A stretch of DNA of 57,700 nt from Acanthamoeba sp. SK_2022b (taxonomy: Eukaryota; Discosea; Longamoebia; Acanthamoebidae), in assembly GCA_027943245.1 (NCBI GenBank), contig JANDJZ010000353.1:1-57700 (forward strand). The letters run 5' to 3'. This document shows positions 11,550-23,700 of the stretch, piece by piece (position 1 is the stretch's first letter; every line of letters starts with the position of its first letter). The notes beneath the pieces were generated by a model, which made no database searches, had not been told where the DNA came from, and saw only the letters and a program-made list of their open reading frames with translations. A program made the translations under genes and the position numbers.

Positions 11550-12189
11550 CTGTGGAAATAGAAGCAAAAGGATGGTGAGTGGCATTGGTCGATGCTGTCG
11601 GCGACAAAGCTCACCAATTGGGTGTTTTACCCAAATATGTATTTAACCTCCCGCTCAATGGGGAAACGTGGGCGGAGAAATCAAGATATCGGGTTGGGCC
11701 CACGTACATCGATATGGCCCCTAGTGGGTGGTATTGGCGATGTCATGCCTCAGCTAGCTTATCTTGTGGTGGTAGTACAGTTGGGGGCAGGCGAGTGTGA
11801 TACACAAACGATTTAATGGCCGCTTGTGCGCCAACTCGCGCAAGACAAAGGAAAAGAAAGAGGAGGAAGCGGCGGGCGAGGAAGACGTGGCGGATGGTTG
11901 CCGGCGGGTGCTTGACTCCGGGAAATAGCGACAGAACGGGGGAGACCGAAGTTGCAGAGAACGGAGGGGAACAGGCGAAGGAGACCACAGCTCGGAGCAA
12001 CGCCTGCTCCGTGGTTGGCGTAAAGTGGAGGCTCTTTTCGTTGGTTGGTTGGTCAGAACGGTGGTCCCCTTTTTCCACTGCAACTTTCGGTGAACTAGTA
12101 CCTCAGAACTCCGAAGAAACATCCAATGACGACACGCAAGGAAGCGCCGACGCATTGTATGGATATGTTCTCCATAATGAGATATCGCA
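11550..12189. other. Intergenic region upstream of the minus-strand gene
   Basis: A GTGAGC donor on the minus strand near 11614 fits a 5'-UTR intron for the 10266..11525 gene. Beyond that I see no gene up to the tRNA. Confidence 0.35.
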
Positions 12190-12260
12190 GGGGGCGTAGC
12201 TCAGTGGTAGAGCAGGCGACTGCAGATCGTCAGGTCCCCGGTTCAAACCCGGGCGCCCCC
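12190..12260 (+). tRNA. tRNA-Cys (anticodon GCA)
   Basis: A complete 71-nt cloverleaf: acceptor stem GGGGGCG/CGCCCCC, D arm GCTC/GAGC, anticodon stem GGCGA/TCGTC with loop CTGCAGA (anticodon GCA), 5-nt variable loop, T arm CCCGG/CCGGG with TTCAAAC. The A box (TAGCTCAGTGG) and B box (GGTTCAAACCC) for RNA polymerase III are intact. There is no intron, the 3' CCA is not encoded, and a T run follows shortly downstream as the terminator. Confidence 0.97.
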
Positions 12261-12348
12261 TTCCTTTTTCCTTGTCAAGTCGGCTACAGGTGTGAACACA
12301 ACCGTGTTGTGTGTGCAAAACCTTTTTGTTTCACCTTTGCTTCCGGCC

Positions 12349-13739
12349 ATGGCGCGCCACCGCATCAAGATGCCCATCTCGCTGCAGTACATCCTGCCTG
12401 AGGAGCTCGATTTGTTAGAGTCCAGCGACGTGCGCCTCACGGCTCAGCGCGTGTACGGGTGCCAGCAGCACCTCCAGCTGCTGGAGTCGCTCAAGAAGGA
12501 GGACCTCAAGAGCCAGGTGGGCAAGCCCTTCCGCAACGCTTTCGTCGACTTCAAGCTCAGTGTCTCCCTCCCCGAACTGGTACATTTCGTCAGCAAGTTT
12601 ATTTATTTTAATAATAAAATACATATTATTTTGTATTTTTTATATTATTGGGGTATTCACGCTGCGTGGGCCGCCACAGTTGGAGCAGATAGTGGGGACT
12701 TATCACGCCTATTACCACAAACAGCTGCTACAGCGCAGCGACGACTTCTTGCGTCAGCTCATCAGGCATACTACTTGCTCACCCCAGATGCACAGCAGCA
12801 AGGGCCTAACCCTTTTCCCCGCGGGGCACACAGCGAGCTGAACAGGGACTACGAGAGCTTCAAAGAGAAGAAGCTCAATGGCGGGAGCAAGCGCAAGATG
12901 GTCAACGCCTTGTGCAAAGCCATGGGCCTTCGCCCACACCAACCGCCCATGTCCCTCGAAAGGCGAGTCGCTCCCTCGCTTCCTCCTCCAGTCGACTTGT
13001 CATCTTCCACTTCTACCTCTACTTCCACACAGACATCAGCAACTTCTTCTTGTTCCACTTCTATATCGACGTCTGTCACTGGCAAGCGCTCCACGACAGG
13101 TGCCCGACTCCTCACACATGTGGGACACCGCGCGCGCCTGTCACTGATCCCCTCCTCTCTCTCTCTCTCTCTCCTGTCGACTCAGAGCGAGGAGAGCCAG
13201 AGAGCAACGCCAAGGCCGGCGTGGATGGCGAGAACGAAGAGGAACGCGAGGTGCGACTACTACGTGCGAAGCGAAGGCGATCAGCGCCGGCGTCGCTTGC
13301 CGCCGCGCCCAACGCGGACACCGCTGCGGGCGCGCCGCAGCCTGTCGCGACCCTACCGCCGGCTCCTACGCAGCCGCCATCGGCGCAGGTGTCCATCCAA
13401 TCCCGACTTTGGCCAACTTGTAGACGACTCCCCCAGTATCGATGACCGCACAAACGACACACGCAGGAGGTGGCGTCGCATCGCGAGGTGGCGCTTGCCA
13501 CGGAGCAGCTGGCGGGATACCTCCACACACATTTCCTTCAGCCGTGGCGCACAGAAGGGAGGCCCATCGACCTCGCCAAGCTGCAGGTGCGCTTTGTCTA
13601 CGAGACCCGGGGGTGGCCACCCCGTCATGGGCTGACACGGGCTCGCTTTTGGTGTGATGTGCCCCCCCCCCCTCCGCAGGTGCTTGTGTCCGAATTTGCT
13701 GAGCACATGCGCAAGGTCGCCAACAACAGATCAAGCTGA
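12349..13739 (+). CDS. Hypothetical protein, 321 residues
   Basis: Six exons close in phase: 12349..12579, 12680..12765, 12834..13099, 13186..13388, 13467..13586, 13680..13739. I do not recognise the family. The N-terminal 150 residues look folded and helical (ISLQYILPEELDLLES; LEQIVGTYHAYYHKQLLQ; NRDYESFKEKKLN). The middle is a Ser/Thr run, then a charged ENEEEREVRLLRAKRRR segment and an Ala/Pro linker. The C-terminal 60 residues are again ordered-looking (ATEQLAGYLHTHFLQPW, LVSEFAEHMRKV). The intron after 12765 must start GC (AG|GCATAC) for phases to close. The bipartite basic stretch suggests a nuclear role, but this is a guess. The gene starts 88 bp after the tRNA. Confidence 0.65.
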
Positions 13740-13925
13740 GCGCAACGCAAACCAGGACTACGTGTAAATAAAAATATAAATATATAAATATATAAAACAA
13801 ATCAATCAAACAACCTTTTCCTATCTGGGCACAAAAATGGTGTAACAGATGGAAGAAGGGGCGTATGAAGAATGGGTGTTCTTTATGATGGTGGTGATCA
13901 TGAAAGAGGAGGTCTGAGCTCGTGA

Positions 13926-14013
13926 TCAAGCAGCGTTGAGGGGCGAGTGGCGAGGCTTCATTCGCACTTGAACCCACAAACCAAAGTCAATCACAAGAGA
14001 GAGAAATGTTCGC

Positions 14014-14079
<66 letters not shown>

Positions 14080-14468
14080 CGGCACGGGGCGAGGCGATGG
14101 GTACCGCTTCCTTCCATCTCCTTGACGATCTCCTTGTCTCGGTTGCTGTTGGCGGCTTGCGCGGCTGTGGGCGAACAAAGATCATCGCGAGTCAACGATT
14201 TGTGCGCAGAGGTAGCGCGTGCGCGAAAGAGCAGGCGTACACAAGTCATTGGCCTGCTGGACGGTCTCCTGCATCACAGCATCGACCTGTTCGCCCAATC
14301 GGGATAGTTTTGTTAGCATATCAGCACGACAAGGTAGCGGTTTGGCAGGATGGACCTGTTGCTGCATCGAGGCAGCGGTAAGCTCTGCGGCCTGCTTCTC
14401 GACCTCGGCCTTGATGCGCGCCTTCTCGGCCAACCTCCGCTTCTCGCGCCTCGCATTCCGCTTGACGT
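13926..14468 (-). CDS. Small coiled-coil protein, 5' exon not found
   Basis: Three minus-strand exons close in phase: 14238..14468, 14105..14164, 13926..13966 (stop at 13926..13928). They encode about 110 residues. The first is a charged helix (DVKRNARREKRRLAEKAR then IKAEVEKQAAELTAASM), followed by a second amphipathic helix (MLTKLSRLGEQVDAVMQETV) and a short basic tail. The acceptor before 14468 has a phase-1 join, so at least one upstream exon exists; no in-frame ATG convinced me. The (AAC)n repeat falls in the last intron and is not translated. Function unknown; length and helices suggest a subunit of some complex. Confidence 0.55.
14013..14080. repeat. (AAC)n trinucleotide repeat
   Basis: About 22 AAC units lie in the intron between 13966 and 14105 of the minus-strand coiled-coil gene. 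The poly-Asn and poly-Val frames through it are not coding. Confidence 0.9.
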
Positions 14469-15179
14469 CTGCCGTAGGTACAGACCAAATCAAAATTGGG
14501 CCAATAAATAAATATAATATTTGGTTTATAAAAAATAAGAAGGGGAAAAAGAGGAAAGTGTACTTGTGACGTAGGTTCGGCTGGCGGGCAGTGGACAGAA
14601 GGCAGAAGAAGTGGGAGAGGCCAGCGTAGCGGGGAAATGAGTGAAAGCTGCCGCAACAGGAAATTAATCGATTTTGCCCTTTAACGGAGAAACTGTGCAA
14701 GCATTCGTACAGGTGATGGAGGGGCGCGCCAGCGCCAGACGACGACTCGAGGAGGCAAACATCGGAGGCTGTGCAATGTGTCCGGAGATCAACAACTGTT
14801 GCTGTGGAAGGGAAAATAACATGGAAAACATATTTCTTGACCTATTTTATGGTCGACATCTCGGCTCTCCGCTGGCGGCAACACAACAGAGCTGTAGATC
14901 GATCCACATCGCGAGCTTCTTCCTGTGGGGTGACGCCATCCAAACTTGCGACCTAATTATTGGCCTGCAGGTACCCTTTGGATGCTCTTCCAGTTAGTCG
15001 CTTGTAGGTACCTCAACCCTTTATTATTATTCACTTTTTATTTTATTTTATTTATTTGCGTTTTGTGTGCAGATTTTCCGCATATATATCGGGTCTCCGT
15101 TTGCGCCATTTATTTTAGTTGTTTTGAACAACAAAAATTTGCCTTTAATATATAAAAATTATAAAAACAAACAACGAGC
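14469..15179. other. Spacer between divergent genes
   Basis: This holds the missing 5' exon or promoter of the minus-strand coiled-coil gene and the AT-rich promoter of the M28 gene, with a TATATAAAAA sequence at about 15149. No other gene is visible. Confidence 0.4.
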
Positions 15180-18042
15180 ATGTTGTGTGGGTGCAGTCGA
15201 CCAGAACTCTTGGTTTGCAGGCGCCTGCACTACTCGTACCCTCCACAGCGGCAGCGCCAGAGCTTGGCGGCACCTGATTATCAGGCAGACGACCACCATC
15301 TAGGCGAAGGTCGCATGCACCGAACACGGTCCAACGATCTCCCCAAACGCTCGCCGCGCTCTTCTTCGTCTTCTCTGCCCTTCCTAACACATCCCTCCTC
15401 CTCCACTTCTGGTGCGTCGTCTCTATCATCGCAGCCATCGTCGTCATCATCAGCGGCTTCCTACTTCTCGCTATCATCCTTCTTCTCGGGCCTCTTCTCA
15501 TCTTGTTCATTGTCATCGTCGTCGTCGACTTCGTTTCCTGCTTCCTTCTATTCCACGTCATCCTCTTCGATGGCGTCGGCGCTCATGCTCGTCCTTCCGC
15601 CGCAGCTGCGACGTCGCCCGCTGCTCCTGTTCCTGCTCGCCATGCTGCTCCTCATCTCCCTCGCCGCGCTCATGCGCCTGCCCGGCGGCCCCGCCGCCAC
15701 AGCCACCGCCGCCGGCGGCCCCGCCCCGCCCTCCTCCCACGCCAAGCAGCGTCAAGCCTCACCATCACCGTAATGAATTCCAGACATTCCTTGCCCCGTT
15801 CCTTTGCTGGCCCTCATGTGCTGGTGTTGTTGTTGTGCGTGAGGACAGTCAGAGCGTGCGACCTGGCGATGACGTCGGTAAGGCGAGCTCGCTGGTGAGT
15901 CTGCTCGATGCCCTCCGACCAGAGGACCTGCAGACGCACCTGGTATGTGTTTTTATTCATTTATTTTTTTAATTTTTCTTGGTTTTTATTTTATTTTGTT
16001 TTTATTGATCGTGGCTGATGCGCAGGAATACCTGAGCGATGACCTGATGGAGGGCCGGGGCACCGGCACTCGAGGAGAGGTGGGCACACCTCGCGCGTGA
16101 CTACGCCAGCCTGATACTGACGCTGTGTGGCGTTGTGTGTGTCGACAGGAATTGGCCACACTGTACATAGCCGCGCAGATGAAGCTCATCGGGCTCTCCA
16201 ACACGAGGTCGTCTTCGTCGTCCTCGCTCAAGGACTACGTCATCGACGTGCCGCTCGTGGGCATCTCCACGGCCGAGAGCCGCCGCGCCGCCGCGCCGCC
16301 GCCGCTGACCTTTACCCTATTGTCGGCGTCGGCCACCGGCGAGCGAAGCGCGCAGGCCTGCGTGGACGAGGGCGACACGAGCAGTGAGGAATGCGAGAGC
16401 GCAGACGACCAAGGCAACCGTGGCGAGGCCGACAGGGGCCAGCGCGAGAGCGGCGACGGGGATCGGCTAGAGCTGCGGCTGTGGGACGACTTCGTGGTCA
16501 CCGCCGACTACCAGGCCATCCGCGAGGCCCAGGACATCGGCGACGACAGCGCCGCCAACGCGAACGATGCAAGGAATGATCGGAATGACGCATCCCTGAG
16601 CGGGGGAGACGATGGCGAGGCCACGAAAACGACCGAGTGGCGAGTGGAGGCGGACGAGCTCGTCTTCCTCGGGTTCGGCATTCACGCCGAGCAGTGGGCG
16701 CGAAACGACTACCGCGACCCAGTACGCGCTCTGTCCTCTCTTTCCTGGCTGGCGTTGTGCCAAGGGCTTCTCGCTCATCTTTCTCCCTCCCCCGACAGGA
16801 CGGTGGGGAGGTGGACATCCGCGGCAAGCTGGTGGTGTGCTTCGTCAACGAGCCCCAGCCGACGGAGGACCAACCCGACCTCTTCGAGGGCAGCAAACTC
16901 ACCTACTACGGTACTTGAATTTTTTAATTTTTTTAATGTAAATTTGAATTAGAATTTCACATGACTTTATCGATAAACGAAAAGCAAATTTTGAAATAAA
17001 TAATCAATATTTAAATATTAATTATAAACAAATGTGTTGCGTGTAGGACGATGGACGTACAAGGTGGAGGAGGCAAGGCGAAGAGGCGCGCGAGGCATCT
17101 TTCTCATCTACACGCCCGACACGGCCGGCTATCCCTTCACGTATGTAACTCCGCTCCCCAGCGTCTCTGAACGAACGGGTCCTGAACCCGCCGCGGCCGC
17201 CCCAATCAGGGTCATCTCCAACAACCGCGAGCCGCTTCAGGTGCCGGCCAAGCGGTTCAACGTCGGGCTGGACGTTGTGGCCTGGCTCACCGAGGACTCC
17301 GCCGCGCAGCTCGCCCGCCTCTGCGGTAGCACGCTCACCGTCCGTCGCCTAGCCCCCTCCCCTCTTTCCCTTCAACTCCACCACGAGGCTTGCGGGCTGA
17401 TGGCCGGAAGCTGCGCAGGAGTGGTACACGGCGGCCGTGTCGCCCAACTTCGTGGCGCGCCGGCTCCCCGTGGCGACGTCCCTCAACGTGGAGTTGAGCG
17501 TACGGAGCTTCAAGGCCAAGAACGTGGCCGGCCTTCTCCCAGGCGAGACGAGCGAGTGCATCCTCATCACCGCTCACCATGGTACATTTGATATTAATTT
17601 ATTTTAATTTATTTCAGTTTTCTTCCTATTTTTCCATTTATTTATTATTTTCACGAGCGCAAAGTCATACGCAAAGCTCTATTATATTCTAATTTAAATT
17701 TACATTTAAATTACGTCAGATCACCTGGGCGTGGGGCCGCCTGGTGATGGCCAGGATAGAATCTACAACGGAGGTGAGTGAGTGTGTGTCGCGCGCGCGC
17801 GTGCGTGTGTCGTTTGTTGGCTTGTTAGCTCATTTGAGCCACACAGCGGTCGACAACGCGAGCGGGGTCTCGATGATGCTGGCCCTGGCGCGCGCGCTTA
17901 CCCAGCATCGCGGGGCCTTGAAGCGGTCCTTCCTCTTCGTGAGCCTCACCGGGGAGGAGGCCGGCCTCATCGGCGCTCAGGTAACCAGCCCCCCCCCCAC
18001 GTGTGTCGACAAGGAGGGACCGTACATGGGCAACGTGGCTTA

Positions 18043-18104
<62 letters not shown>

Positions 18105-18904
18105 ACGAACGCGCACACGCGTGCCTGTCCCCCAGGCTTACGTGGCCAACCCGCCGGTGCCTCTCGCGCGGACACTGGCCAACATCAACTTCGACATGCT
18201 CAACCTCGAGGGCCCGGCGCTGGACATTGTCGGTCTGGGCAGCGACGAGAGCAAGCTCGGCCGCCTGTTCGCCGCCGCCGCGCACGCCGAAGGCACGCAC
18301 ATTCTTATCATTCCACCACACCACCGCTGCGTGAGCCTGGTCGTGTGACACTCGCCGCCCGCCCGCGCGCGCGCAGGCATGAGCGTGAGCGGGGACCCGA
18401 ACCCGGGGCAGGGCAGCTTCATTCGGTCGGACTCGTGGGTCTTCCACAAGGCCGGCATTCCCTCAATCTACCCGTGGACCGGCAAGCACTTTGTCGGCCG
18501 CCCGGCAGACTGGGCCGCCACTCGCAAGTGCGCCCCCAATTGCTGTTGGTGTTGGTGTTGGTGTTGGTGTTGGTGTTGGTGTTGGTGTTGGTGTTGGTGT
18601 TGGTGTTGGTGTTGGTGTTGGTGTTGGTGTTGGTGTTGGTGTTGGTGTTGGTGTTGGTGTTGGTGTTGGTGTTGGTGTTGGTGTTGGTGTTGGTGTTGTG
18701 GCTCATGCGTGCGTGTGTTGCAGGGCGTTTTATGTGAAGACCAAGTACCACGGGCCAGGCGATGAGTACGACCCGCAGTGGTCGCTCGCGGGGGCCCTCC
18801 AGCAAGGCCGGGTGGCCCTCCGCCTGGCCTACGCGCTGGCGACCTCGACCCGGCCGCTCGCCCTCGATGTCGACGACCTCGTCAACGTAGCCGTGGCTCG
18901 ATAG
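15180..18904 (+). CDS. M28-family zinc aminopeptidase with PA insert, membrane-anchored
   Basis: Thirteen exons close in phase: 15180..15769, 15849..15942, 16026..16079, 16149..16721, 16799..16910, 17047..17140, 17210..17325, 17411..17581, 17720..17773, 17847..17980, 18136..18292, 18377..18527, 18724..18904 (826 residues). A signal anchor sits at about residues 141-160 (LLLFLLAMLLLISLAALM). It is preceded by a Ser-rich stretch, so the true start may be 15318 or 15570. After EYLSDDLMEGRGTGTRGE comes a PA-like region, then all M28 zinc and catalytic motifs: HHDHLG, NGAVDNASG, TGEEAGLIG, NINFDMLN and the last His in KYHGPGDEY. Family role: removal of N-terminal residues from peptides in a secretory or lysosome-like compartment. 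The EGRGTGTRGE motif resembles bacterial M28 enzymes. The intron after 18292 is GC-AG. Acidic inserts at about 265-375 look lineage-specific. Confidence 0.88.
18043..18094. repeat. (CA)n dinucleotide repeat in M28 intron
   Basis: About 26 CA units lie in the 17981..18135 intron, just upstream of a pyrimidine-rich acceptor. Confidence 0.95.
18545..18697. repeat. (GTTGGT)n hexanucleotide repeat in M28 intron
   Basis: About 25 near-perfect hexamers fill most of the 196-bp intron 18528..18723, which is therefore longer than its neighbours. All three frames of each strand stay open through it, giving false poly-dipeptide ORFs. Confidence 0.95.
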
Positions 18905-19070
18905 CCCCCCCCCCCCGGGTCAAGTACGCTTGGCCCTCTCCCTACAACTTTTAATTATTTTAATTTATTTTAATTTTATTTTTTATTTTTTATTTTTTGT
19001 AACGATTTTCTGACGGGCCTTGCGTTGTGGCAAAAACACCAGGTTGGTTCTGTTGAATACAACATTCTAT

Positions 19071-19841
19071 TTATTGTGTGACGGCGGGCTGGAGGGGAGA
19101 GGGGTCGGCGAAGAGGGAGACGAGGGGCGGCAGTCGCACGGCGCCGCGCCTGTCGACGGCGGGCAGGGCGAGGGGCATGGCCGGATAGGCCGAGAAGGCA
19201 CCGGTGGACAGGGATGGCGGGAATGCAAGGCATGGCGCCGAAGCGGCGGAGAGCGGATAGGAAAAGCGGAGGATGGTCGCGGGCGTCGCGCAAGGGCCGC
19301 GGGTATGTCCTCCCTCTTCTCCTCCTCGCCTCTTCTCTCCTTCGTTCTTTGTCGTGTTCGTTTTATCCTCGTCTTCGTTCTTTTCGGTTTTCACTTTTGT
19401 CGTCGTCTTCGCTTTTGATAGCGAAGCTCGTCGTGGCTGGTGTCGACACAACGACGCCCTTCGCGTGCCGTGCGACGCCGTAGGCGGCACGTCTGACGTG
19501 GAGGCCACCGTTCGTCGGTGGCGCTGGGCCAGGAGGACCTGTCGTTGGATTTGGAGAAGAAGGTACTGATGCTGTCGGTGTTGCTGGACATGGACGAGCC
19601 TTCGGGCCACGTCGTCTTCTGCTGTTGAAGTCGGCAACGATGTAGGAGAGGTTGATGGTGGCGATGCTGTTGACGTGGGGTGACCCGCCAGGGCGGCCAT
19701 CTCGTGGCGTCGCACGCGCTTGGCTTCGCGCAGCTCGGCCTCGATTCGCTTGAAGCCCTCCTCGTTGCCGCGCTTGCAGTGGTTGGCCTGCTCCCTCTTC
19801 CTCTTCTGCAGCCTTTGCACGATCACCTCCTCTATCTTCAT
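19071..19841 (-). CDS. Hypothetical basic/coiled-coil protein
   Basis: A single coding exon of 256 residues from the ATG at 19841 (MKIEEVIVQRLQKRKREQ). Residues 1-55 form a strongly charged helix (QRLQKRKREQANHCKRG, RIEAELREAKRVRR) with some resemblance to a basic-leucine-type DNA-binding region, but a leucine heptad is not clear. The rest is Ser/Thr/Pro, a QQHRQHQYLLLQIQRQVLL segment, a Lys/Glu-rich tract and a hydrophobic Pro/Ala-rich C terminus. An acceptor just upstream (GCATGCGACAG) pairs with a donor near 19950 (CCAG|GTACGG), giving a 5'-UTR intron; no ATG precedes it. A possible nuclear protein; function not known. Plus-strand frames across it are shadows. Confidence 0.5.
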   Translation of the reverse strand: MKIEEVIVQRLQKRKREQANHCKRGNEEGFKRIEAELREAKRVRRHEMAALAGHPTSTASPPSTSPTSLPTSTAEDDVARRLVHVQQHRQHQYLLLQIQRQVLLAQRHRRTVASTSDVPPTASHGTRRASLCRHQPRRASLSKAKTTTKVKTEKNEDEDKTNTTKNEGEKRRGGEEGGHTRGPCATPATILRFSYPLSAASAPCLAFPPSLSTGAFSAYPAMPLALPAVDRRGAVRLPPLVSLFADPSPLQPAVTQ

Positions 19842-20068
19842 CTTTTTTGCCCCACCTGTCGCATGCAACACCAACGTGCGAGTTGTCAGTTAGGCCCATA
19901 CCGCATGAGCAGAACGTAAACAGATAGAGCGGCGCGACGCGATGCCGTACCTGGTCTATTTCTGTATGCGTGTGTCCTGGTAGAAGGCGATGTGTTGGTG
20001 GTGATGATAAGCGACTGATGTTGGCCTGTGTGTGGATTTATTGGGCCGGTGCGGGATGTGGTACGGTT

Positions 20069-20076
20069 GTATATAC
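20069..20076 (-). promoter_or_regulatory. Putative TATA box of the 19071..19841 gene
   Basis: GTATATAC sits about 120 bp above the proposed 5'-UTR donor and 230 bp above the ATG on the minus strand, in an otherwise GC-rich stretch. Placement only; no transcription start is visible. Confidence 0.35.
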
Positions 20077-20099
20077 GCGTCGTGTGTGAGGGCCACTAT

Positions 20100-20778
20100 G
20101 CACGTCGTCACGTCGACTGGGCGGGCTCATAGATGACGGCTCGTACATGGCTCGTGCTGGCGCCGGTGCTGCACGTGGTCGTTGGCTCTGGGTCCCACGC
20201 TGCTGCTGTTACCTGTGCGCCCGCCCTCTTTGAACTCCTGATCCTCTCGACGAGCTGGCTCCTCGTGCCCTGTATTGACCTCTACTACTCCTGTGCAACG
20301 AAGCTGTCGTTTACGCGCGCCTGTGCGACGTGTGATAGGTGATGGTCGCCAAAATGTAGTGCCTACTGTTCGACACGTTCTGCAGCACTGACGGGTCTCG
20401 GCTGCAGAAGCGATGGGCCAGGACGTGTGCGCCTTCTTGGTATCTAGGCTTCCCTTTCCTCAAGGTTGGAGGTCGGCTTCTCTTCTCGCGGCAGTACAGA
20501 CGCCGTCGCACAGAAGCTGCCGGAAGTAATTTTTGTAGACACTGTGGAAAAAAATAAATAAGACGGAAAAGCCAGCTCAGTCAAGATGTTTTATGAATTA
20601 CATTGTTTTCTTGAACGGGGCGGTCACAACGATGGATGAGGGTTTTACCAGCATTTTGGAGTGGACAATAACACCACTCTTGCCAGTTGTCCACATCAAG
20701 AATGAAGGATACCGTTCTTTGTTGGCCTCCCCCCCCAAGAGAATACAAGATGGTAATCTGTGGACATCAGCGCAAGGC
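20100..20778. other. Spacer between the minus-strand gene and paralog A
   Basis: No exon chain could be built on either strand. The right end holds the presumed 3' UTR of paralog A. Confidence 0.4.
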
Positions 20779-23700
20779 CTAGGCATCCTCCCAGTTGAGC
20801 CGGTTGAACGCGTGGAGATCCTCCTGGGTAGCGAATTGCGGCTGGAACAGCTGGTTGTGCTGGATGGAGAACTGGCTGCGCAGAATCGACGAGGCCCGTC
20901 GCTGTTGCACCGGCTTGGGCGCCAGCCGCCGTTTCCACACCAAGAGACCAACCAACGCGCCGATGGCCACGAACGCCAGCAGCGCCACGGGCACGCCCAC
21001 CGCCACGGCAAGAATCATCGGCGACGAGACGCCCCCGCTGGCGCTGTCGACAGACGAAGTGCCGGCCGTAGAAGCCAGGTAGACCAACGGGTCGTAGTGG
21101 AGCGAGCCCGTAAAGTAGGGGAAGGTCAAGGTCAAGATGACCCGCCGGTTGTTGCCTGGGTCGACGCCAGCCGAAACGGTGATCGAGCGCACGTCCAAAC
21201 TGGCTCCGAACTCGGCCACGTGGAAGGTGCTGAACTGGACGACAGCGCCCTCGCCGCTGCCGGTTATGTCCAGGCTCCAGAGGGTCATGTCACCGTTGGT
21301 CCACGAGTGGATGCTGCCCACCGGCGCACCCACGTCCAGCGCATAGGTGACCTCGAACGAGCCCGACGTCGATGTCGACGGCCACCGGTCGAGCCGCAAC
21401 GAGAACTTGACGGAGCGCGCAGGCACCGTGTAGGTGGTGCCGGCAAAGGCCACCGAGCGCGAGGCCGTGCCAAACTCGAACTGCTGCTGCACGAGGGCGG
21501 CGGTGCCCGCCAAGGTCGTGTTGTAGAGCACGGTGGTCAGCCCAGTTGAGCCGCTGACGGTGGAGTCGCGCGTGTGGCTGACCACGGTCAGAGGCACCAG
21601 CGGCAAACCGGCGCGGAAACCGATCGGCGCCAAGTGTGCCCAATGCTCTGCGTTTTGAACGACACTGGCCTGTCAGCCGCCCCTTGTGGAGGAGACTGAG
21701 AGAGAAGACAGGGGGAGGGAGTAAACGCGTACTGGTAGGACTGGTGGAGTTGAGCCAAGTGCCAGGGGCGGCATCGTCGAAGGTGGCCACTGTGTCAGAA
21801 AGCAGGACCACTGAGGGGGCGCCAGAGGTGGAGGGCGACGGCGTCAGTGACGCTGATGCCGTGAGGCTCGCAGACGACGACGGCGACAGTGTTGTTGTCG
21901 CTGATGTCGTGGGGCTGGCCAGTGTTGGCGACGCTGATGACGTGGCGCTGAGAGACGATGAAGCCGAGGGTGTCGGCGGCACTGATGTTGTGGGAGTCCT
22001 CGAGGAAGACGGCGACTGCGTTTGTGAAGTCACTGTCGTGGGGCTGGTCGAAGATGAAGCTGACAGCGTCATTGACGATGAAGACGTCGGGCTCACAGTG
22101 GCCGAGAGCGACGGTGTCGCTGTCGTCGTGGGGCTAGTCGAGAACGAGAGCGACAACGTAGGTGACGCTGACGTTGTGGGGCTTTGAGAGGATGAAGCCG
22201 ACGCATCAGTCGTTGTAGGAGTCCTTGAGGAAGATGGCGACGGCGTAGATGAAGCTGACATGGTGGGGCTATGAGAAGATAACGCTGAAGCCGTCATCGT
22301 GGGGCTCCTCGACGATGAAGGTGCCAGTGTCGGCAACGCTGACGTTGTGGGGCTTGGAGTGGATGGAGCTGACGTGGTCGGTGTCGCCGATGTCGTGGGG
22401 CTTCCTGAGGACGAGGGGGCCATTGTAGGTGATGGTGATGGTGATGTTGTAGGGCTGGGACTGGATGAATATGATGGCGCTGGCGTCGACGATGTCGAGG
22501 GGCTCTCAGAAAACGATGGCGCTGGCGTCGGTGATGTTGAGGGGCTTTCTGAAAACGACGGCGCTGGCGTCGGCGATGTCGAGAGGGTCTCGGAGAACGA
22601 CGGCGCTGGCGTCGGCGATGTCGAGGTGCTCTCAGAAAACGATGGAAACGGCGTCGGCGATGTCGAGGGGCTCTCGGAGAACGACGGCGCTGGCGTCGGC
22701 GATGTTGAGGGGCTCTCAGAGAACGATAGCAACGGCGTTGGTGTTGCTGGTATCGAGGAACTTGTTGACGACGTGGGGCTGGTCGAGTACGACACAGATG
22801 CCGTTGATGTCGCTGATGTTGTGGGGCTCCTCGAGGCCGATGGTGAGAGCGACGGCGTAGGGCTCCTTGTGGGAGAAGGTGACGCCGTCGGTGTTGGGCT
22901 CCTCGACAGCGTAGGTGTCGCTGATGCTGTGGGGCTGTGGGAGAAGGAAGTAGATGGCGTTGTCGTGGGGCTTCTCGACGAAGATGGAGTGGTGCTGTGC
23001 GAGGTTCCAATTGTTGGCGTTGTCGTGGGGCTCCCAGAGGACGAGGGCGACCGTGTCGGCGAAGCTGATGACATGGGGCTTCGAGAAGCTGTCGTGGGGC
23101 TCACAGACCACGAGGGCGAGGTTGAAGGCGTCGTTGAGGGTGATAGGGTGGCGCTTGGAGAGGACGAAGGTGACGGCGTCGACGTTGCTGACGTCGTGGG
23201 GGTCACAGAGGACGTGGACGACTGTGTTGGTGACGGTGATATCGTGGGGCTGGTCGAGGATGAAGCTGACAGCGTCATTGACGGTGAAGTCGTCGGGCTC
23301 ACAGTGGCCGAGAGCGACGGTGTCGCTGTCGTCGTGGGGCTAGTTGAGAACGAGAGCGACAACGTAGGTGACGCTGACGTTGTGGGGCTTTGAGAGGATG
23401 AAGCCAACACAGTTGTTGTTGTTGTAGGGCTTCTCGAGGACGACGAAAGGGACGGCGTAGGTGATGACGACCTTGTGGGGCTTTGAGAGGATGAAGCCGA
23501 CGCAGTCATTGTAGGAGTCCTTGAAGAAGATGGCAACAGCGTAGATGAAGCTGACATGGTGGGGCTATGAGAAGATAACGCTGAAGCCGTCATCGTGGGG
23601 CTCCTCGACGATGAAGGTGTCAGTGTCGATGGAGCTGACGTGGTCGGTGTCGCCGATGTCGTGGGGCTTCCTGAGGACGAGGGGGCCATTGTAGGTGATG

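Noticed and set aside
12963..13018. An extra GC-AG intron starting at GCGAGT in the 12349..13739 gene
   Set aside because: Reading straight through gives a Ser/Thr-rich segment and the only phase that joins correctly to the next exon.
13947..14381. Poly-Asn protein on the plus strand through (AAC)n
   Set aside because: The repeat lies in a phase-consistent intron of the minus-strand coiled-coil gene.
18379..18805. Cys-Trp, Gly-Val or Thr-Asn dipeptide-repeat proteins
   Set aside because: All are frames of the intronic GTTGGT hexamer array.
21290..21732. Continuation of the giant paralog A frame past 21733 (RLLPPPVFSLSLL...)
   Set aside because: It runs through an intron; splicing CCA|GTACGC to GCAG|AGCATT restores the frame that holds the TM helix, and B shows the same.
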